Source: Zeus faber (Eukaryota > Chordata > Actinopteri > Zeiformes > Zeidae). Taken from it: a stretch of 64,000 nucleotides of DNA. The stretch covers positions 17,670,462 to 17,734,461 of the forward strand of contig OY482860.1 in assembly GCA_960531495.1 (NCBI GenBank). Direction: 5' to 3'. Of the stretch, positions 37,692 to 49,273 are shown in pieces (positions within the stretch are counted from its first letter, which is position 1; the number at the start of each line of letters is the position of its first letter). A program made the position numbers and the translations under genes. The notes beneath the pieces are model-generated. The model searched no databases. It was not told the DNA's origin and worked only from the letters and a program-made list of their open reading frames with translations.

Positions 37692-37951
37692 CTAGGGGTT
37701 CCCGAAAATGTTTTGTGGCACGACCACCCCTTGAAGGCTAAGCTCTGGTTGAGGGCCACAAATTTATATAAAGTTGAATGTATTTGATTTGTCTATAATC
37801 CATTTGGTTTTACATTTAGCCTGATTTTTTAACAATTAAAAAAAAAGCTTAAAGATAATGTTATTTTACATATTTGTTTTTCATATATACCATAAACTGC
37901 ATGTATAAACTGTATAGCTCCTCATACTATATATTACTACATAAATCATAT
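37692..37951 (+). mobile_element. Possible hAT-like left end, interrupted by Gypsy-B
   Basis: ctaggggttcccgaaaatgt at 37692 resembles a hAT terminal repeat and is followed by AT-rich DNA up to the Gypsy-B LTR. A similar inverted end (gattgggaaacccctg, ending 49198) lies beyond the other Gypsy-B LTR piece. No matching 8-bp target duplication was found, so the pairing is a proposal. Confidence 0.35.
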
Positions 37952-38237
37952 TGTGGTGTCCTGGGGGCTACCAGGGTGGCCCAGGATGCAGTGCACCGTT
38001 GAGTGCAATCATTCATAGCACAATCAACTTCAATTAGTTGTGCAGCTAATCATTTAGGTTATTGAAGGTTTTGGATCAGGTTCTATTAAGTGTTGTTTAT
38101 TGTTGTGTTGATATATTGTTCTGTGACCATTGGGATGTTGGATCATGATGAGATGTGGCACCCCCCCATAAGTGTGTGTCTTTGAATGAACTTGATGTGT
38201 GCTGCTTTTTTCAATAAATACAGCATACTGTATGTCA
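37952..38237 (+). mobile_element. Gypsy-B 5' LTR
   Basis: Starts tgtggtgtcctgggggctac. The stretch gcagtgcaccgttgag through gttgtgcagctaat and gttctgt is shared with 48851-48970, marking the two as LTR copies. A polyadenylation signal aataaa lies at about 38213. The right border (near tgtatgtca, 38237) is estimated. Just beyond is a perfect 14-bp palindrome caggagtactcctg (38243-38256). Confidence 0.65.
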
Positions 38238-38314
38238 AGCCGCAGGAGTACTCCTGTATCCCGCTGCGGTGGTAATGAACTGCCTGATGGTGCCAGTGTT
38301 CCCCGCCCCAGAAA

Positions 38315-38545
38315 CCTCAGCGGAGAAGTACTCGGCAGTGTTCACCACCCAGCCAGAGGCAGAGGCGGCGATGTACTCGGTGGCAGAGTAGGCATTCACT
38401 GCCCAGCCATTGGCAGAGAAGTACTCAGCGGCGAAGGCGGCGTTCACAGCCCACTGGGTGACGGAGATGGCAGTTCACCGCCCTGGCGGACCCATCTGGC
38501 TGCGGAGGCGGAGAAGTACTCAGTGGCGTACACCACTCAGCCAGC
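38315..38545 (+). repeat. Degenerate tandem repeat in Gypsy-B leader
   Basis: The motif gcggagaagtactcggcagt...cacc-cccagcc recurs about four to five times at roughly 45-50 bp spacing with heavy divergence. It lies between the LTR and gag. Confidence 0.65.
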
Positions 38546-38689
38546 GTAGGGCAGCAACTTTGCCGTGGTGGCCCAAGCGGTGGGGCAGAGTCATTCATTA
38601 GCAGTGAGAGGACAGTCTGCGGCCCTGCTGCTCATGTTGACAGACGGCCAACGACTTTCACTAAGCTACATCAGAACCACCAAAGCCCT

Positions 38690-39180
38690 TCCTCACCCAG
38701 GTTCAGTTGACAGTCCTACTCAGGGGTTGGAGTGCTGAAGAGACTGCTGTCCATCTTGCCATGGTGCTGGAAGGGAAAGCACTGCAGGTGCTGCTTGACC
38801 TCAACCCAGCAAAAACAGCAAAACGACCTGGCCCACACCACAGCACTGGAGAGGCTGTTTGGGAGAAGGGCTTTAGTTGATAGCATGCAGGAAAAACTGG
38901 CCAACTGGTCAAGGAAGGAGAGAGACCTCTGGGGACCCCTTGGGACCTCTGCTGCCGACGTCCGGTTGTATGTGCAGCGTGGTTACCCCCCTGTTTGACA
39001 TCAGTGCACAAGAACAATTGGCACTTCATGCCTTCATCCAGGGACTAATCCTACCGAGACTGAGAGAGCACACCCGCCTGGCTGCTCCCAGATCCCTTTC
39101 CTCTCCTTTAAATGAGGCAGAGAGTGTAGAGGCTGTGTTGGCACTACACATTCACCGTATGGCGGGACCCAGCAAGTGAC
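38690..39180 (+). pseudogene. Gypsy-B gag (capsid region), broken
   Basis: Text spread over frames: AEETAVHLAMVLEGKALQVLLDLNPAKTAK (38730-38825), TTALERLFGRRALVDSMQEKLANWSRKERD (38845-38930), AADVRLYVQRGYPP (38950), then AQEQLALHAFIQGLILPRLREHTRLAAP (39005-39090). This is the Ty3/Gypsy gag capsid-like region that assembles virus-like particles. At least three frame changes show it is inactive. Confidence 0.75.
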
Positions 39181-39203
39181 GATGAGGACTGCGATAGAGT
39201 CAC

Positions 39204-39614
39204 GTGCCCAGCCAACTGCCCCTTGACAGGTGCAATGGCATGTCCAACCCAGACCAGCAACACCGACAGACTGGCCCCTGTCACTGCTGTTGGGAGGTAG
39301 ATTACCTCGCCTGGACCTGTCGAGCACCAGCACCTTGTTTCATTGGAGACCAGCCATCAGAAAACTATAAGCGGGGGGGCACAGCAGGGGAACTGCCATC
39401 CAAAGAGTTCACTCCTCCCCTTCAACAACAGCAGATACGCATTAGGCGTATAGACAACCGCCAGGGTCTTTACTTGCCGGGATGTCTTGATGGTCATCGT
39501 TGCCGGGCCCTGTTGGATGCCGGAGCCACCATTTCCATCGTCTGGCCAGGCATCCCCCCGAGAGCTGATGGTCTTCACCCTCCTGGCTGGACGCCTAATA
39601 ACCTGAGATTGTGA
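39204..39614 (+). pseudogene. Gypsy-B nucleocapsid knuckle and protease remnant
   Basis: A 136-codon frame. CHCCWEVDYLAWTC (about 39276) is a zinc knuckle in which the conserved His is replaced. CRALLDAGATISIV (about 39505) is the aspartic protease active site in the form D-A-G. The frame ends at 39614 within the protease. It continues the gag-pol order of Gypsy-B. Confidence 0.75.
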
Positions 39615-40059
39615 CCGGACGCCAAGCAAGGCTGAGGGGAAGAAGGCTTCTTTGAGTGGTAGTGGGCAATGTCGAGGTCACCCTTGAGTTCTGGTTGGCT
39701 GACAAGACACTGCCATCATGGGATCGAACTTGCTAACCAGATGGAAAGATGTAGTTGATGGTTCGAGGAAGAAACAAGTATTGCGCAATCAATGGCAGCG
39801 GGCAGCTACTAAGCCTCCAAAAACGCCAGAGCCTACACAATCGGTGACCACACCTTTGTCCTCCACTCGACAGTGGCCTCAGCCAACAGTTAAGACATCA
39901 ACCACAGTCCAGCCTGCGATGCCATCAGTAGCCAGCTGGTTGTCATGCGCCAGCAGTGCCGCCGGTGCCAGTAGTTCAGCCATTGCCACGGCCAGCAGTC
40001 CAGCCGTCACCTGTGGTCCAGCCACCATCAGCCTCGAACGTCGCCCGTTGTTCAGCTAA

Positions 40060-40290
40060 CACCAGCGGTCCAACCACCGCCAGCAGTCCAGCCATTGCTG
40101 GTTTCAGCGCCAGTGGTCCGGCCATCGCCAGGGTCAGTACCAGCTGCCCAGCCGTCGCTGGGGTCAGCGGTCCAGTGGTCGCCGGTTTCAGCGGTAGTGG
40201 TCCAGCCCTTGCCAGGGTCAGCATCAGCAGCCCAGCCATCACAGGGTCAGCAGTCCAGCTATCGCCGGTTTCAGCGCCAGTGATCAAGCT
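40060..40290 (+). repeat. In-frame tandem repeat between Gypsy-B protease and RT
   Basis: Imperfect units of about 30 bp encode Ser/Ala/Pro-rich decapeptides such as SGPAIARVST and SSPAIAGFSA, repeated five to six times. The minus strand is open too. This is a low-complexity spacer rather than an enzyme domain. Confidence 0.75.
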
Positions 40291-40479
40291 GTCACAGGTG
40301 ATCCAACGGGTGTTGTTGCCAGTGGTCCTTCCATTGTCAGCGGTACAGCCAGGGTCAGCACCAGCCTACAGCCCAGGCAGTCACACCACCCTCTGCTGAA
40401 ACAGTGCAGGCTGCCCAAGACCTCTGGCAATGTAGCAGCGATATCCTTGATGAGGACCAAAAGATTCAATAAATGGCAG

Positions 40480-41510
40480 AGGCAGGGACCATTGAACCCT
40501 AGAACAGTCCTTGGGCTGCTCCAGTGGTCCTTGTTCGCAAGAAGGACGACACCTGGAGGTTTTGCATTGACCTCTACCACCCAAATGCCCAAAACGACTC
40601 TTACCCTCTCCCTTGCATTGACCATGCCCTATGTTACCTCACTGGTTCCAGTTGGTTCAGCACCCTGAACTGCAGCAGGTACAGGCAGGTGGAGCTGGCA
40701 CCTGAGGCGAGACCAAAGACAGTGTTGACCATCAGCCAAGGGTTTTGGTAACTTTGAGCGATGCCATTTGGACTGTGCCCCAGCCATGTTTGAGAACTTG
40801 ATGAAGAGGGCACTGTCCTCCATTCCTCTAAGTCATTGTGTTGCTGCTGCTGGAAGTTTGTTGTCCTCCGCCAGGCTGGCCTTCACCTCAACCCAAAGAA
40901 GTGCAAGCTGCTACGGTGAGAGACCACTTTCAAGGGTCACCTCATCAGGGCGCACAGAGTAGCCACTGACCCTGCGAAAGTGGCTGCAGTGAGAGACTGG
41001 TCCACCCCCTGCAAAGTCCCAGCACTAAAGAGCATCCTGGGTCTGCCTTCTTACTATCACCGATTCGTCAGAGGTTTTGCCACAATAAGCAAGCTCGCTA
41101 CACCGCCTGACCAATAAGGTACAGCTACTTGAGTGGGACAACATCTGTGCCACCGCCTTTAAGCAACTTTGAACTGCCCACACCGAGGCCCCTGTCCTGG
41201 TCTACCTTGATCCCAGACGGCCATTCATCATGAACACTGATGCCAATAAGTGGCCGTTGGTGCAGAACTGTCTCATGAAGGGGACACAGGAGAGCGAGTG
41301 GTGGCTGAATTGAGGCCCTCCAGAACTCTGAGACACAACACCAGGCTGGCAGGCTCCACAGCACTGTGGATGCCCTCTCCCGGCGGCCGTGTGAGGAGGC
41401 AGAGTACCATGAATGCATACACCAAGAGAAGCGGGAAGAAATGTTTCCTGAGGTGGCTGCGCTACAGCTCCAGGACATAGCTACTGACCAGCATGGGCAT
41501 GTGTAGGGGG
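40480..41510 (+). pseudogene. Gypsy-B reverse transcriptase/RNase H, broken
   Basis: Ordered text: APVVLVRKKDDTWRFCIDLYHPNAQ (40515), FSTLNCSRYRQVELAPEARPKT (40655), AMPFGL (40759), LHLNPKKCKLLR (40880), FKGHLIRAHRVATDPAKVAAVRDW (40930), LGLPSYYHRFVRGFATISKLA (41040), then RNase H-side text ending in a LSRRPCEEAEYHE-type linker (41380). The segment that should carry the YxDD site, between AMPFGL and LHLNPKK, is missing. Multiple stops occur. The integrase half continues only at 48220, about 6.7 kb away. Confidence 0.75.
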
Positions 41511-41984
41511 TGGCATGGGGTGGCAGCACTTATGCAGCAGAGATCAAAAATGCATAGGTCAACTCCAGATAACAGCAACAGCTGTGACTGACGGCAGAAG
41601 GCTGCTGATTGCCCTAGTAAAAACGAACCTCATGGGTAAAAGCTTCAAAAGCTCCCAAGAGTCCCATTTGAATATTATGTAGCTAGTTAGTTAGCTTAGC
41701 TAAAGTAACTTTGGCAATAGCTGCAACCTATGAGTATTACTTTCCTGTGTAATTCAGCAGTGGTCCACCACCACAGAGATATGTTGCAATACAAACATAT
41801 TGGAACAAAACAATGATATTTTGGGGTGTGGTGGGAGAAATGAAGCCCCTGAGTCATACAAGGTATTTGCATATCCAAAAACAGCTTCACAATTGAATGA
41901 TTCTGCCTTTAATCAGACAAGACCACTTTCAAATGTAGCTTTGTGTTATATTAATGGCTAAGTTAGTGAGGTAATGGATTGTTT
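41511..41984. other. Unassigned DNA at the start of the nested block
   Basis: The Gypsy-B coding signal stops near 41520-41560. The rest is not assigned to any family and has no supported frame. Confidence 0.4.
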
Positions 41985-42060
41985 ACATTTCACTGCATAT
42001 ATGTATGGAAGTATGTATATGTATGTGACAAATAAAAAATCTTGAATCTTGAATCTTGTA
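41985..42060 (+). repeat. LINE 3'-tail fragment ending in (TTGAATC)n
   Basis: acatttcactgcatatatg, gtatatgtatgtgacaaata and a tail of three cttgaat units. It matches 56025-56087 in reverse and, more weakly, 8653-8707; a bare tail of the same repeat is at about 60472-60500. Confidence 0.75.
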
Positions 42061-42299
42061 TGTATTATTTAGGGAGAATTTGGTGGAAAAAAATAAAGGA
42101 TGAAACGGGGGAGAGCAGGATATCCAAGGTTGTCATGAACATGGAACTTATGTTATAATACTCTGTTCACTACTGATGTTTGATGAGTACATCCACTCTA
42201 CTGACATTAATGTCTGTCACTCTGCTTTACAAATTCCTGTAATTATAAACCATAGACCGAAATCACGTAACTGCCGTGTAACATACAGGCATCTAAACA
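42061..42299. other. Unassigned short stretch
   Basis: No feature recognised. Confidence 0.4.
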
Positions 42300-44832
42300 A
42301 TTTACTCCCGGTTTAGACTCCGACTATCAGTCCCCCGCAAAGCCATGCAACCAGAAAAATAAAAATGGGTTTATTAAACGTCAACTTATAAGTCATTTTT
42401 AGTTGATGACCTTTTAACTACCCATAACCTGGATTTCTCTTTACTGAGTTAGACCTGGCTGGACAGAAATGGTACAGTTGCACTCAATGAGACAGCACCT
42501 CCTAATTTCAAATTTAACCAAACCACTAGAGCTAATAAGAGAGGCGGTGGAATAACTGCTGTCTTCTCTGATATCTATACCTGGAAGGAAATCCCCCTCT
42601 GAGAATTCACCTCTTTTGAACACCTAGCTTAATCTCTAAACTGCAGTGCCCGATTTTAATCATCACTGTTCATCAGCCACCAAAATCTAAATGTGGCTTT
42701 CTTGAGGAATTCTTTGACTTACTGTCCAAGGTCTCCACTGATTATGATTGTGTAATTATCTCAGGTGAATTTAATATTCATGTTGACAATCAAATTGTCC
42801 TAGATGCTCAACACTTCATTAGCCTATTGGAAGCATTTCACCTCACTCAGCATGTTTCTGGACCCAACCACAACAAGGGGCATACACTGGACTTGGTCAT
42901 ATCAAAATGACTTAATTTCGCTGTACCAATGTGTCATGGATGTTGCTATTTTAGATCACTGTTGTATATTCTTTGATGTGTCAGCTCTTCCTGTACAACA
43001 GAGGGGTACCCGAACAATTAAGAAACATATCTTTAACAATAATACCATTGAAACCTTTACGAGAATTGTAAATTAGTTACCGCTGTTCATGGCATCATCA
43101 ACTGAGGATCCTGTGAACAACTTCAACTCAAAAATGCCAAAATATCATTGATTACGTTGCACCTGTGAAAACTAAAATCATAGAAAAACAAAAAGCCCCC
43201 TGGAGAAATGGAGCGGTTGTAAGCTGCTTAAGATAGTGTTGCCAGGCCGAACAAAAATGGAGAAAGACAAAACATCAGGTTCATCATGAAATTTACAAGG
43301 ATAGACTCAATCAATACAACAAAGAAATTAATCAAGCCAGACAGTCTTTCTTCTCAAATATCATTAATGAAAATATCAACAATAGTAAAGTGCTCTTCTT
43401 CACTGTTGATCGACTTATAAATCCACCATCTACAACCCCAGCAGAGATGTTTTCCACTAAAAAATGTGAGGAGATCGCTACATTCTTCAGTAACAAAATA
43501 ATAGCTCTCAGACAGAATGTTAGTACCTCAATATCCAGTAATATGACTGCTACCATGTCTCACTTCATCCCCTTTGATATAAAAAAACTGGACGATATTG
43601 TTTGTTAACTCATTACCTCCATCTGCTGCTTGGTACCTCTCCCTACCACATTTTTTTAAAACAGTTTTTAACTACCTAGCACATGAGGTATTAGATATTT
43701 TAAATGTCTCTAAACCATTACAACTGTCATTAAACCACTCCTGAAGAAGAGCAATCTCGTTGAAACAGTTATTGCCAACTACAGGTAAATTTCCAACCTG
43801 GCCTTCCTCAGCAAAATACTTGAAAAAACAGTTTACCTTCAGCTTAACAACTATCTAACCTCAATCAGCCTTTTAAACACTTATCAATCGGGTTTTCGAC
43901 CTCACCATAGCACAGAAATAGCAATATTTTTTAAATTTGTAAACGATCTGCACATAAACACTGATTCTAAAAAACTATCTGTTCTTCTGCTCCTGGATCT
44001 TAGTGCTGCCTTTAACACTGTTGACCATCAGATTTTATTAGAGAGACTAAAAAAATTGGTCGGCCTATCTGGCCGAGTTCTAAACAGGTTCAAAACCTGC
44101 AGGACAGGCAGTTCTTTGTGTCCATCGGAGATTATGTGTCGAACAAAGTGGATATTATAAGTGGAGTGCCCCAAGGGTTTGATTCTGGACCCATTATTGT
44201 TTAACCTCTATATGCTCCCACTTGCACATATTATAAAGAAACACAAAATAAATGACCATAACTATGTAGATGACGCGTAACTGCCTCACGCAGTGTATTA
44301 ATGATATTAATGTATGGATGTCACAGAGCTTTTTTACAACTGAGCAGAGACAAACCAGAATTGCTCATCTTTGGTGCAAAGGCTCCGAGACAGAAAATTG
44401 CAGCTCATCTCAGGTCTCTGGAGAGCAAGAATGAAGCCAGAAATCTGGATGTAATCATAAACGGCGATCTAAATTTTAAGAGCCATTTCAATCACACCAT
44501 AAAATCAGCCTTCTACCATCTAAAAAACATTTCAAATTTAAGAGGCTTCCTGTCAAAAGCAGACTCTGAAAAATTAATCCATGCATTCATAACGAGTAGA
44601 TTGGACTGCTGTAATGGCCTATTATCCGGCCTCCCGATATTAGCTTTGCAGCAGGTAGAGTTCATCCAAAATGTGGCTGCACACATTCTCACAGGGACAA
44701 AAAAGTTTGAACACATCACATCTGTTCTTAGATCTCTACATTGGCTCCCTGTTGAAGCTAGGCTTGGTTTTAAGATTCTGCTACTTGTAAATAAAGCTAA
44801 AAATGGCCTTGCATCTCAGTTTATAAAATAAA
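42300..44832 (+). pseudogene. L2/CR1-type LINE, endonuclease plus reverse transcriptase
   Basis: Text in order: PKSKCGFLEEFFDLLSKVSTDYDCVIISGEFNIHVDN (42685-42790; ISGxFN is an endonuclease motif), HNKGHTLDLVIS (42870), APVKTKIIEKQKAPWRN (43160), INQARQSFFSNIINENINNSKVLF (43330), TPAEMFSTKKCEEIATFFSNKIIALRQN (43435), DLSAAF (about 43998, motif A with Asp), VSIGDYVSNKVDIISGVPQG (44115), YVDDA at 44263-44274 (catalytic YxDD), LDVIINGDLNFKSHFN (44447), HLKNISNLRGFLSKADSEKLIHAFITSRLDCCNGLLSGLP (44517) and LRSLHWLPVEARLGFKILLL (44728). It has many stops and shifts; only a C-terminal 176-codon frame is open. The 3' region continues to 45425. Confidence 0.9.
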
Positions 44833-44892
44833 TGCTAATCATACACAAACCAGTAAGAACTCTCAGGTCCACAGGCAGTGGTCTTTTAACCA

Positions 44893-45149
<257 letters not shown>

Positions 45150-45152
<3 letters not shown>

Positions 45153-45163
45153 TGTGTGTGTGT

Positions 45164-45260
<97 letters not shown>
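45150..45260. repeat. (GT)n microsatellite, about 54 units
   Basis: GT array after R copy 5. A CA array in the corresponding 3' region of the minus-strand LINE copy lies at 55803-55911. Confidence 0.97.
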
Positions 45261-45261
<1 letters not shown>

Positions 45262-45425
45262 TCTCTATGTTGTGAGATTTGTGTGTGGGCTCTGTATGCT
45301 GTGAGATCTGTTTATTCTGAACTGACTATATACCTTTTCTTTGATTGTATTTCTTTGTAAAGCGCATTGTGTTGCCCTGGTATGAAATGCGCTTTATAAA
45401 TACAGTGTGACTTGACTTGACTTAT
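45261..45425 (+). mobile_element. 3' end of the L2-type LINE with (ACTTG)n-like tail
   Basis: ctgtgagatctgtttattct, tttgattgtatttctttgta, gtgttgccctggtatgaa, gctttataaatacagtgtga and a tail of cttga units. It matches in reverse the copy ending at 55613. Such short tandem tails mark LINE 3' termini. Confidence 0.85.
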
Positions 45426-45514
45426 GCGTTTTTGTCCTTTTCACAAGATACCACTTCTCAGATAAACATATTAACCATGGTGATAGTTTAATGTCTTAGA
45501 TATACCCAGTAATG

Positions 45515-46245
45515 ACAGCTCGCACTAAACAACTGAGGGAGAAGAGGAGTCTCAGAGCAGGTTCACAGCAGAAGCGATTCAGATTCTGAGAGTGATAGTG
45601 ACAGAGACCACCGCCCAGTCCCATCTGGATCAAAATTTGCTATTCCTGTTGGACGTAAAGGTATATTGATGAATGTCACCTTCCAGTGTTTTAGACCATT
45701 CCACTATGAACACCGTTGAGGATGAAATAACAGGGACTAATCTTTATTGCATTTATATTTTTTAGATATTTCACAATACAGAGCGGTGGATCCCGTGAAG
45801 CCAAACTTGAAGATGTTCCCTCAAACACAGAAAGGACAAGGTAACAAGAGGAGGGCATTTAATTCTACATGGTATAAAGAATATCAATGGATAGAAAATT
45901 CACAAAGTCAGGACTTAGCCCATTGATTTTTATGCAGACGTTTTTCACTCCGCTCTGTCCCTCAATCTGCCTTCGCTTCACACTCTGGTTTTGCAAACTG
46001 GATGAAAAGCACTGTATAAGGATGGTGGGCTTGCAATACATTCCAAATCGGGGCATCATGGTAATGCAGATGTGTTGTTTACTGCTAGACAAATTATTCC
46101 ACAAAGAGGCCATCATGAGTCAGAGGAGGCAGAGAATAGGGGGAGCTTTCTGGCCATATTGGAACAAGTACAAAAACATGACCCAATAGTGATTAAAACA
46201 ATTTCCAGCGGAAATGCTAAATACACTATAATACCGAACAAAAAT
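45515..46245 (+). pseudogene. hAT transposase remnant (ZMYM1/TTF zinc-finger type)
   Basis: Text SDSDRDHRPVPSGSKFAIPVGRKG (45590-45660, preceding frame), AVDPVKPNLKMFPQTQKGQGNKRRAFNSTWYKEYQWIE (45783-45895), typical of the TTF-type zinc finger at the start of ZMYM1-like hAT transposases, then the broken cysteine region, and TARQIIPQRGHHESEEAENRGSFLAILEQVQKHDPIV (46075-46190). The catalytic domain after 46245 is absent. Stops and a shift near 45930 show decay. Confidence 0.75.
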
Positions 46246-46599
46246 AAATCCTTGAGTGTTTGGCGGAGATGGATTGGCGTAATATCATCCAAGTTTTCAA
46301 AGACAGTGAGGCATTCAGTGTTCTAGCCATTGAAACTAAGGACATGAAAAAAAATTAAAATGTACTGGTCCTGAGATATTAGTTTAAGGGGGCAGTACAT
46401 AAGAGTTTTTTACAATTTCAAAAAGTTCATAGTTTAGACGCTACAGGCCCAAAAAATTGAAAAAATAAAATCTAAAATTATTAATTACAAAAATGTTTTT
46501 ATATATAAAAAAAACAAACATTTTATTTTTTCTTTAAAACCTAAAAAACACATTATAACTGATGGATAGGAACTTATGTTAGGGCATACTACTTAAAAG
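46246..46599. other. Unassigned AT-rich stretch between two hAT remnants
   Basis: A-rich DNA, possibly non-coding sequence of one of the flanking hAT elements. No feature is recognised. Confidence 0.4.
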
Positions 46600-47456
46600 T
46601 CGAATCACGATCGACATGCACCTGTACATTTTTGTACTTGCGGTGATAATCAAAATGGATGGTTGGCTAGCATTAGGCACACCGAAAAGGAAAAGCAGAC
46701 AGCCGGGACAGTCCTGCCTGCCAAACAAAAAAGAAAGGTTCGAAGAAAGTATAGTGCTGAATATTTATCAATGGGAATTTTTTAGACAGGCACGGAAGAC
46801 AAACCGTTACCGCTGTGCATGGTGTGTTCCGAGATTTTATCAAACGAAGCAATGAAGCCATGTAAACTGCGGCGTCACCTCGAGACAAAACACCAACAGT
46901 ACATGTCCAAGCCGCTTGAATTTTTCAATAATAAAATCAAGGAGTTTCAAGGCAAGAAGTCATCGAAACGTCATGTATGGGAACCAAGAACGCAAATCCC
47001 GATCTGTCCAACAGAGCTGTGCGATTTCTGATGCCCCTCCTGACGACGTATGTCTGTGAGACTGGCTTTCCGGGGCTTGTGGCATTGAAGACGAAATGCA
47101 GGAATAAATTGAATGTTGAGCCAGATCTTCGCCTGAGACTGTTGTCCCCTAAGCCAGACATCAAGCATTTGCTGTCTGCCATGCAACATCAGCCTTCTCA
47201 TTAGGTGAGGCACATTAATAATGTGCTGTGGTTATTGTTAGTTTTACACTACGAACGTTCCGCAAAAGTTCAATAGATATAAGTTTTTTTTTAACCCACC
47301 TCTTTTTTTTTTTTTACCACCACTGCACTGTTTATATGAGAATGCATATGATTGTTAAAATATACGTCCTCTGAGAACGCACTGCTTGGTCGTATTACTT
47401 ATACACTTTTGAGATTTTCAAGTGGGCCACGAGTCCGAAAAGGTTGGGAACCGCTG
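46600..47456 (+). mobile_element. Internally deleted hAT element (BED-finger/ZBED-like)
   Basis: An N-terminal part reads MDGWL...RKSRQPGQSCLPNKK (46650-46740), Y-RCAWCV-EILSNEAMKPCKLRRHLETKHQQYMSKPLEFF (46808-46925), a BED-type zinc finger for DNA binding. It passes within about 40 codons to the C-terminal hAT dimerisation block TYVCETGFPGLVALKTKCRNKLNVEPDLRLRL (47049-47145), so the RNase H-like catalytic core is deleted. The 3' end is a clear hAT terminal repeat, tgggccacgagtccgaaaag...ttgggaaccgctg (47424-47456). The matching 5' terminus was not found. Confidence 0.8.
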
Positions 47457-47784
47457 GACTAGAGGGATCTGTAGTGACATCCACTGTTGGCGAGCCTAGG
47501 AGTGACCAAATTACAAGGATGGTTTTAACTTCTTCTATCCATTCTTTGACTCTATAATTGGATAATTACAGAAACTCTTAACCAATCGCAACTGCAACAC
47601 AATGATCCATATTCATATGATATTCAAATTCTATATCCCAACAGCAACAGTTTTTTCGAAGAGTCACCTCTTTTTTCCTTCGCAGAGATCTATGAGTCAA
47701 ACTAAGATGATCTGAGGCACAAGCTGCTCCAGTTAACCCACATGAATGGACACAGATTTCAAGCTCAGAGCATGGAATGGAGAG

Positions 47785-47785
<1 letters not shown>
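47457..47785. other. Unassigned short stretch
   Basis: No feature recognised. Confidence 0.4.
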
Positions 47786-47871
<86 letters not shown>

Positions 47872-47896
47872 ACACGCACACACACACACACACACT
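47786..47896. repeat. (AC)n microsatellite, about 55 units
   Basis: CA array with tac and gca interruptions near 47866-47880. Confidence 0.97.
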
Positions 47897-48219
47897 CACT
47901 GCAATGTTTGTATTTACAATAAAACAAATAAAAGGTAAATGAATAATTAATGCCTATGTGATGATTTTTATTTCGTAAAATAAAATTGTGTTATCCAAGC
48001 AAAAGAGTTATTCAATACAAAACTACTTTCAGTCGCTTGTGCAGTACCACCTTTCATGTAATACCACCTGTATTAGGGCACATGGCACTTCACAAGAGCC
48101 AGAAAACTGTGCCCAATGTTTTTCTAAGCCAAGCTGTATTTATTTGTAGTAGAATTTTCTGATTTCCCATGATTGTCTGGTCCAATCCCTCCCCCCTCCC
48201 TGACCGGTTTTTGGTCCCC
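47897..48219. other. Unassigned short stretch
   Basis: No feature recognised before Gypsy-B coding text resumes. Confidence 0.4.
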
Positions 48220-48850
48220 TCTGTGCCACCCAATTCAAAAAATCCTGGAATTGTCCCTGCAGACCAGCCACCAGACATTGACCTCCACCTATTGCAACAA
48301 GGGCCAAACAGCAACCCAGTGCTGCAGCGGGTGAAGCAGTGGTTGGCGGGGGGACAGAGACAAGCTTGGGGCACTGTGTCGACTTTTGACCTGGAGACAA
48401 AGACTTACTATTCCCGGTGGGGTCACCCTTTTGCTGTGTGAAGGGTTGTTCTACTGACGATGGCAGACACCAGAAAGGGGGATAGATCTGCTGCGGTTGC
48501 TGCTTCCCCGAGCCCTCCGTCCTCAAGTCCTACAGATGGCACATGGTTCAATAGGGGCAGGCCACTTTGGAGTTTTCAAGACACACAACAGGCAGGACGT
48601 GGAGCTCCACGTCCATTTGTGCGACACCTGCACTGCCCAGAAGGGCCCGACCCATCGCTCCCATGCCCGCATGCAGCAGTACCAGGTGGGGGCCCCAATG
48701 GTGCAGGTCGAAGTAGATTTCCTGAGCCCATTTCCTGTAACTACACCCTTATGATAATGGAATATTTCAAAAAGTGGCATATATGGTGCCAGACCAGAGA
48801 GCCACCACAACGGCCAATAAAATGGTGGGGGAGATGTTCTTCTGTCTTGC
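48220..48850 (+). pseudogene. Gypsy-B integrase N-terminal part, broken
   Basis: Text NPVLQRVKQWLAGGQRQ (48314), the linker before integrase, then LLPRALRPQVLQMAHGSIGAGHFGVFKTHNRQ (48500-48590), DVELHVHLCDTCTAQKGPTHRSHA (48597) with the H-H-C-C zinc-binding pattern, and VEVDFLSPFPVT (48710) with the first catalytic Asp. EYFKKW-like text follows, then the frame fails and LTR-like sequence starts at 48851. The remaining core (second Asp and Glu) and C-terminus are missing. It continues Gypsy-B from 41510. Confidence 0.75.
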
Positions 48851-48970
48851 AGCAGTGCACCGTTGAGCAAAATTATTCATAGCACAATTCACTTTAGTTA
48901 GTTGTGCAGCTAATGATTTAGGTAATTTAAGGTTTTTGTTCAGGTGTGATTATGTGTTGACATTGTTCTG
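48851..48970 (+). mobile_element. Gypsy-B 3' LTR, truncated
   Basis: gcagtgcaccgttgag, ttcatagcacaattcact and gttgtgcagctaatgattta match the 5' LTR from 37986. Homology is lost after gttctgt near 48970. Confidence 0.6.
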
Positions 48971-49198
48971 TTTGATTTTTATTGTTTAAAAATTTTAGTT
49001 ATTCATTATAAGATTAAATATTTTATTTTTTCACAAAAAAAAAAAAAATATATGACAATAAAAAAGGTATATATAAGAAAGTTATATAATCTCTACATAT
49101 ACAGTCATTTTATGATAATTTTCTTTACACATAATTTTACTGTGCAATTCCTTCGAGGACGCATATGGGAGCATGGCCCCCAGATTGGGAAACCCCTG
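48971..49198 (-). mobile_element. Possible hAT-like right end
   Basis: AT-rich DNA ending in gcatggcccccagattggga-aacccctg (49198), the reverse of a CAGGGGTTTCCCAA-type hAT terminus. It is proposed as partner of the end at 37692. Confidence 0.35.
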
Positions 49199-49273
49199 TC
49201 ATAAAACCATATTGACAAAAGGCTATGTCAATCTTATCTCCTCCCTCCCTTCTCATTTCCTCCCCTCTTCTAC

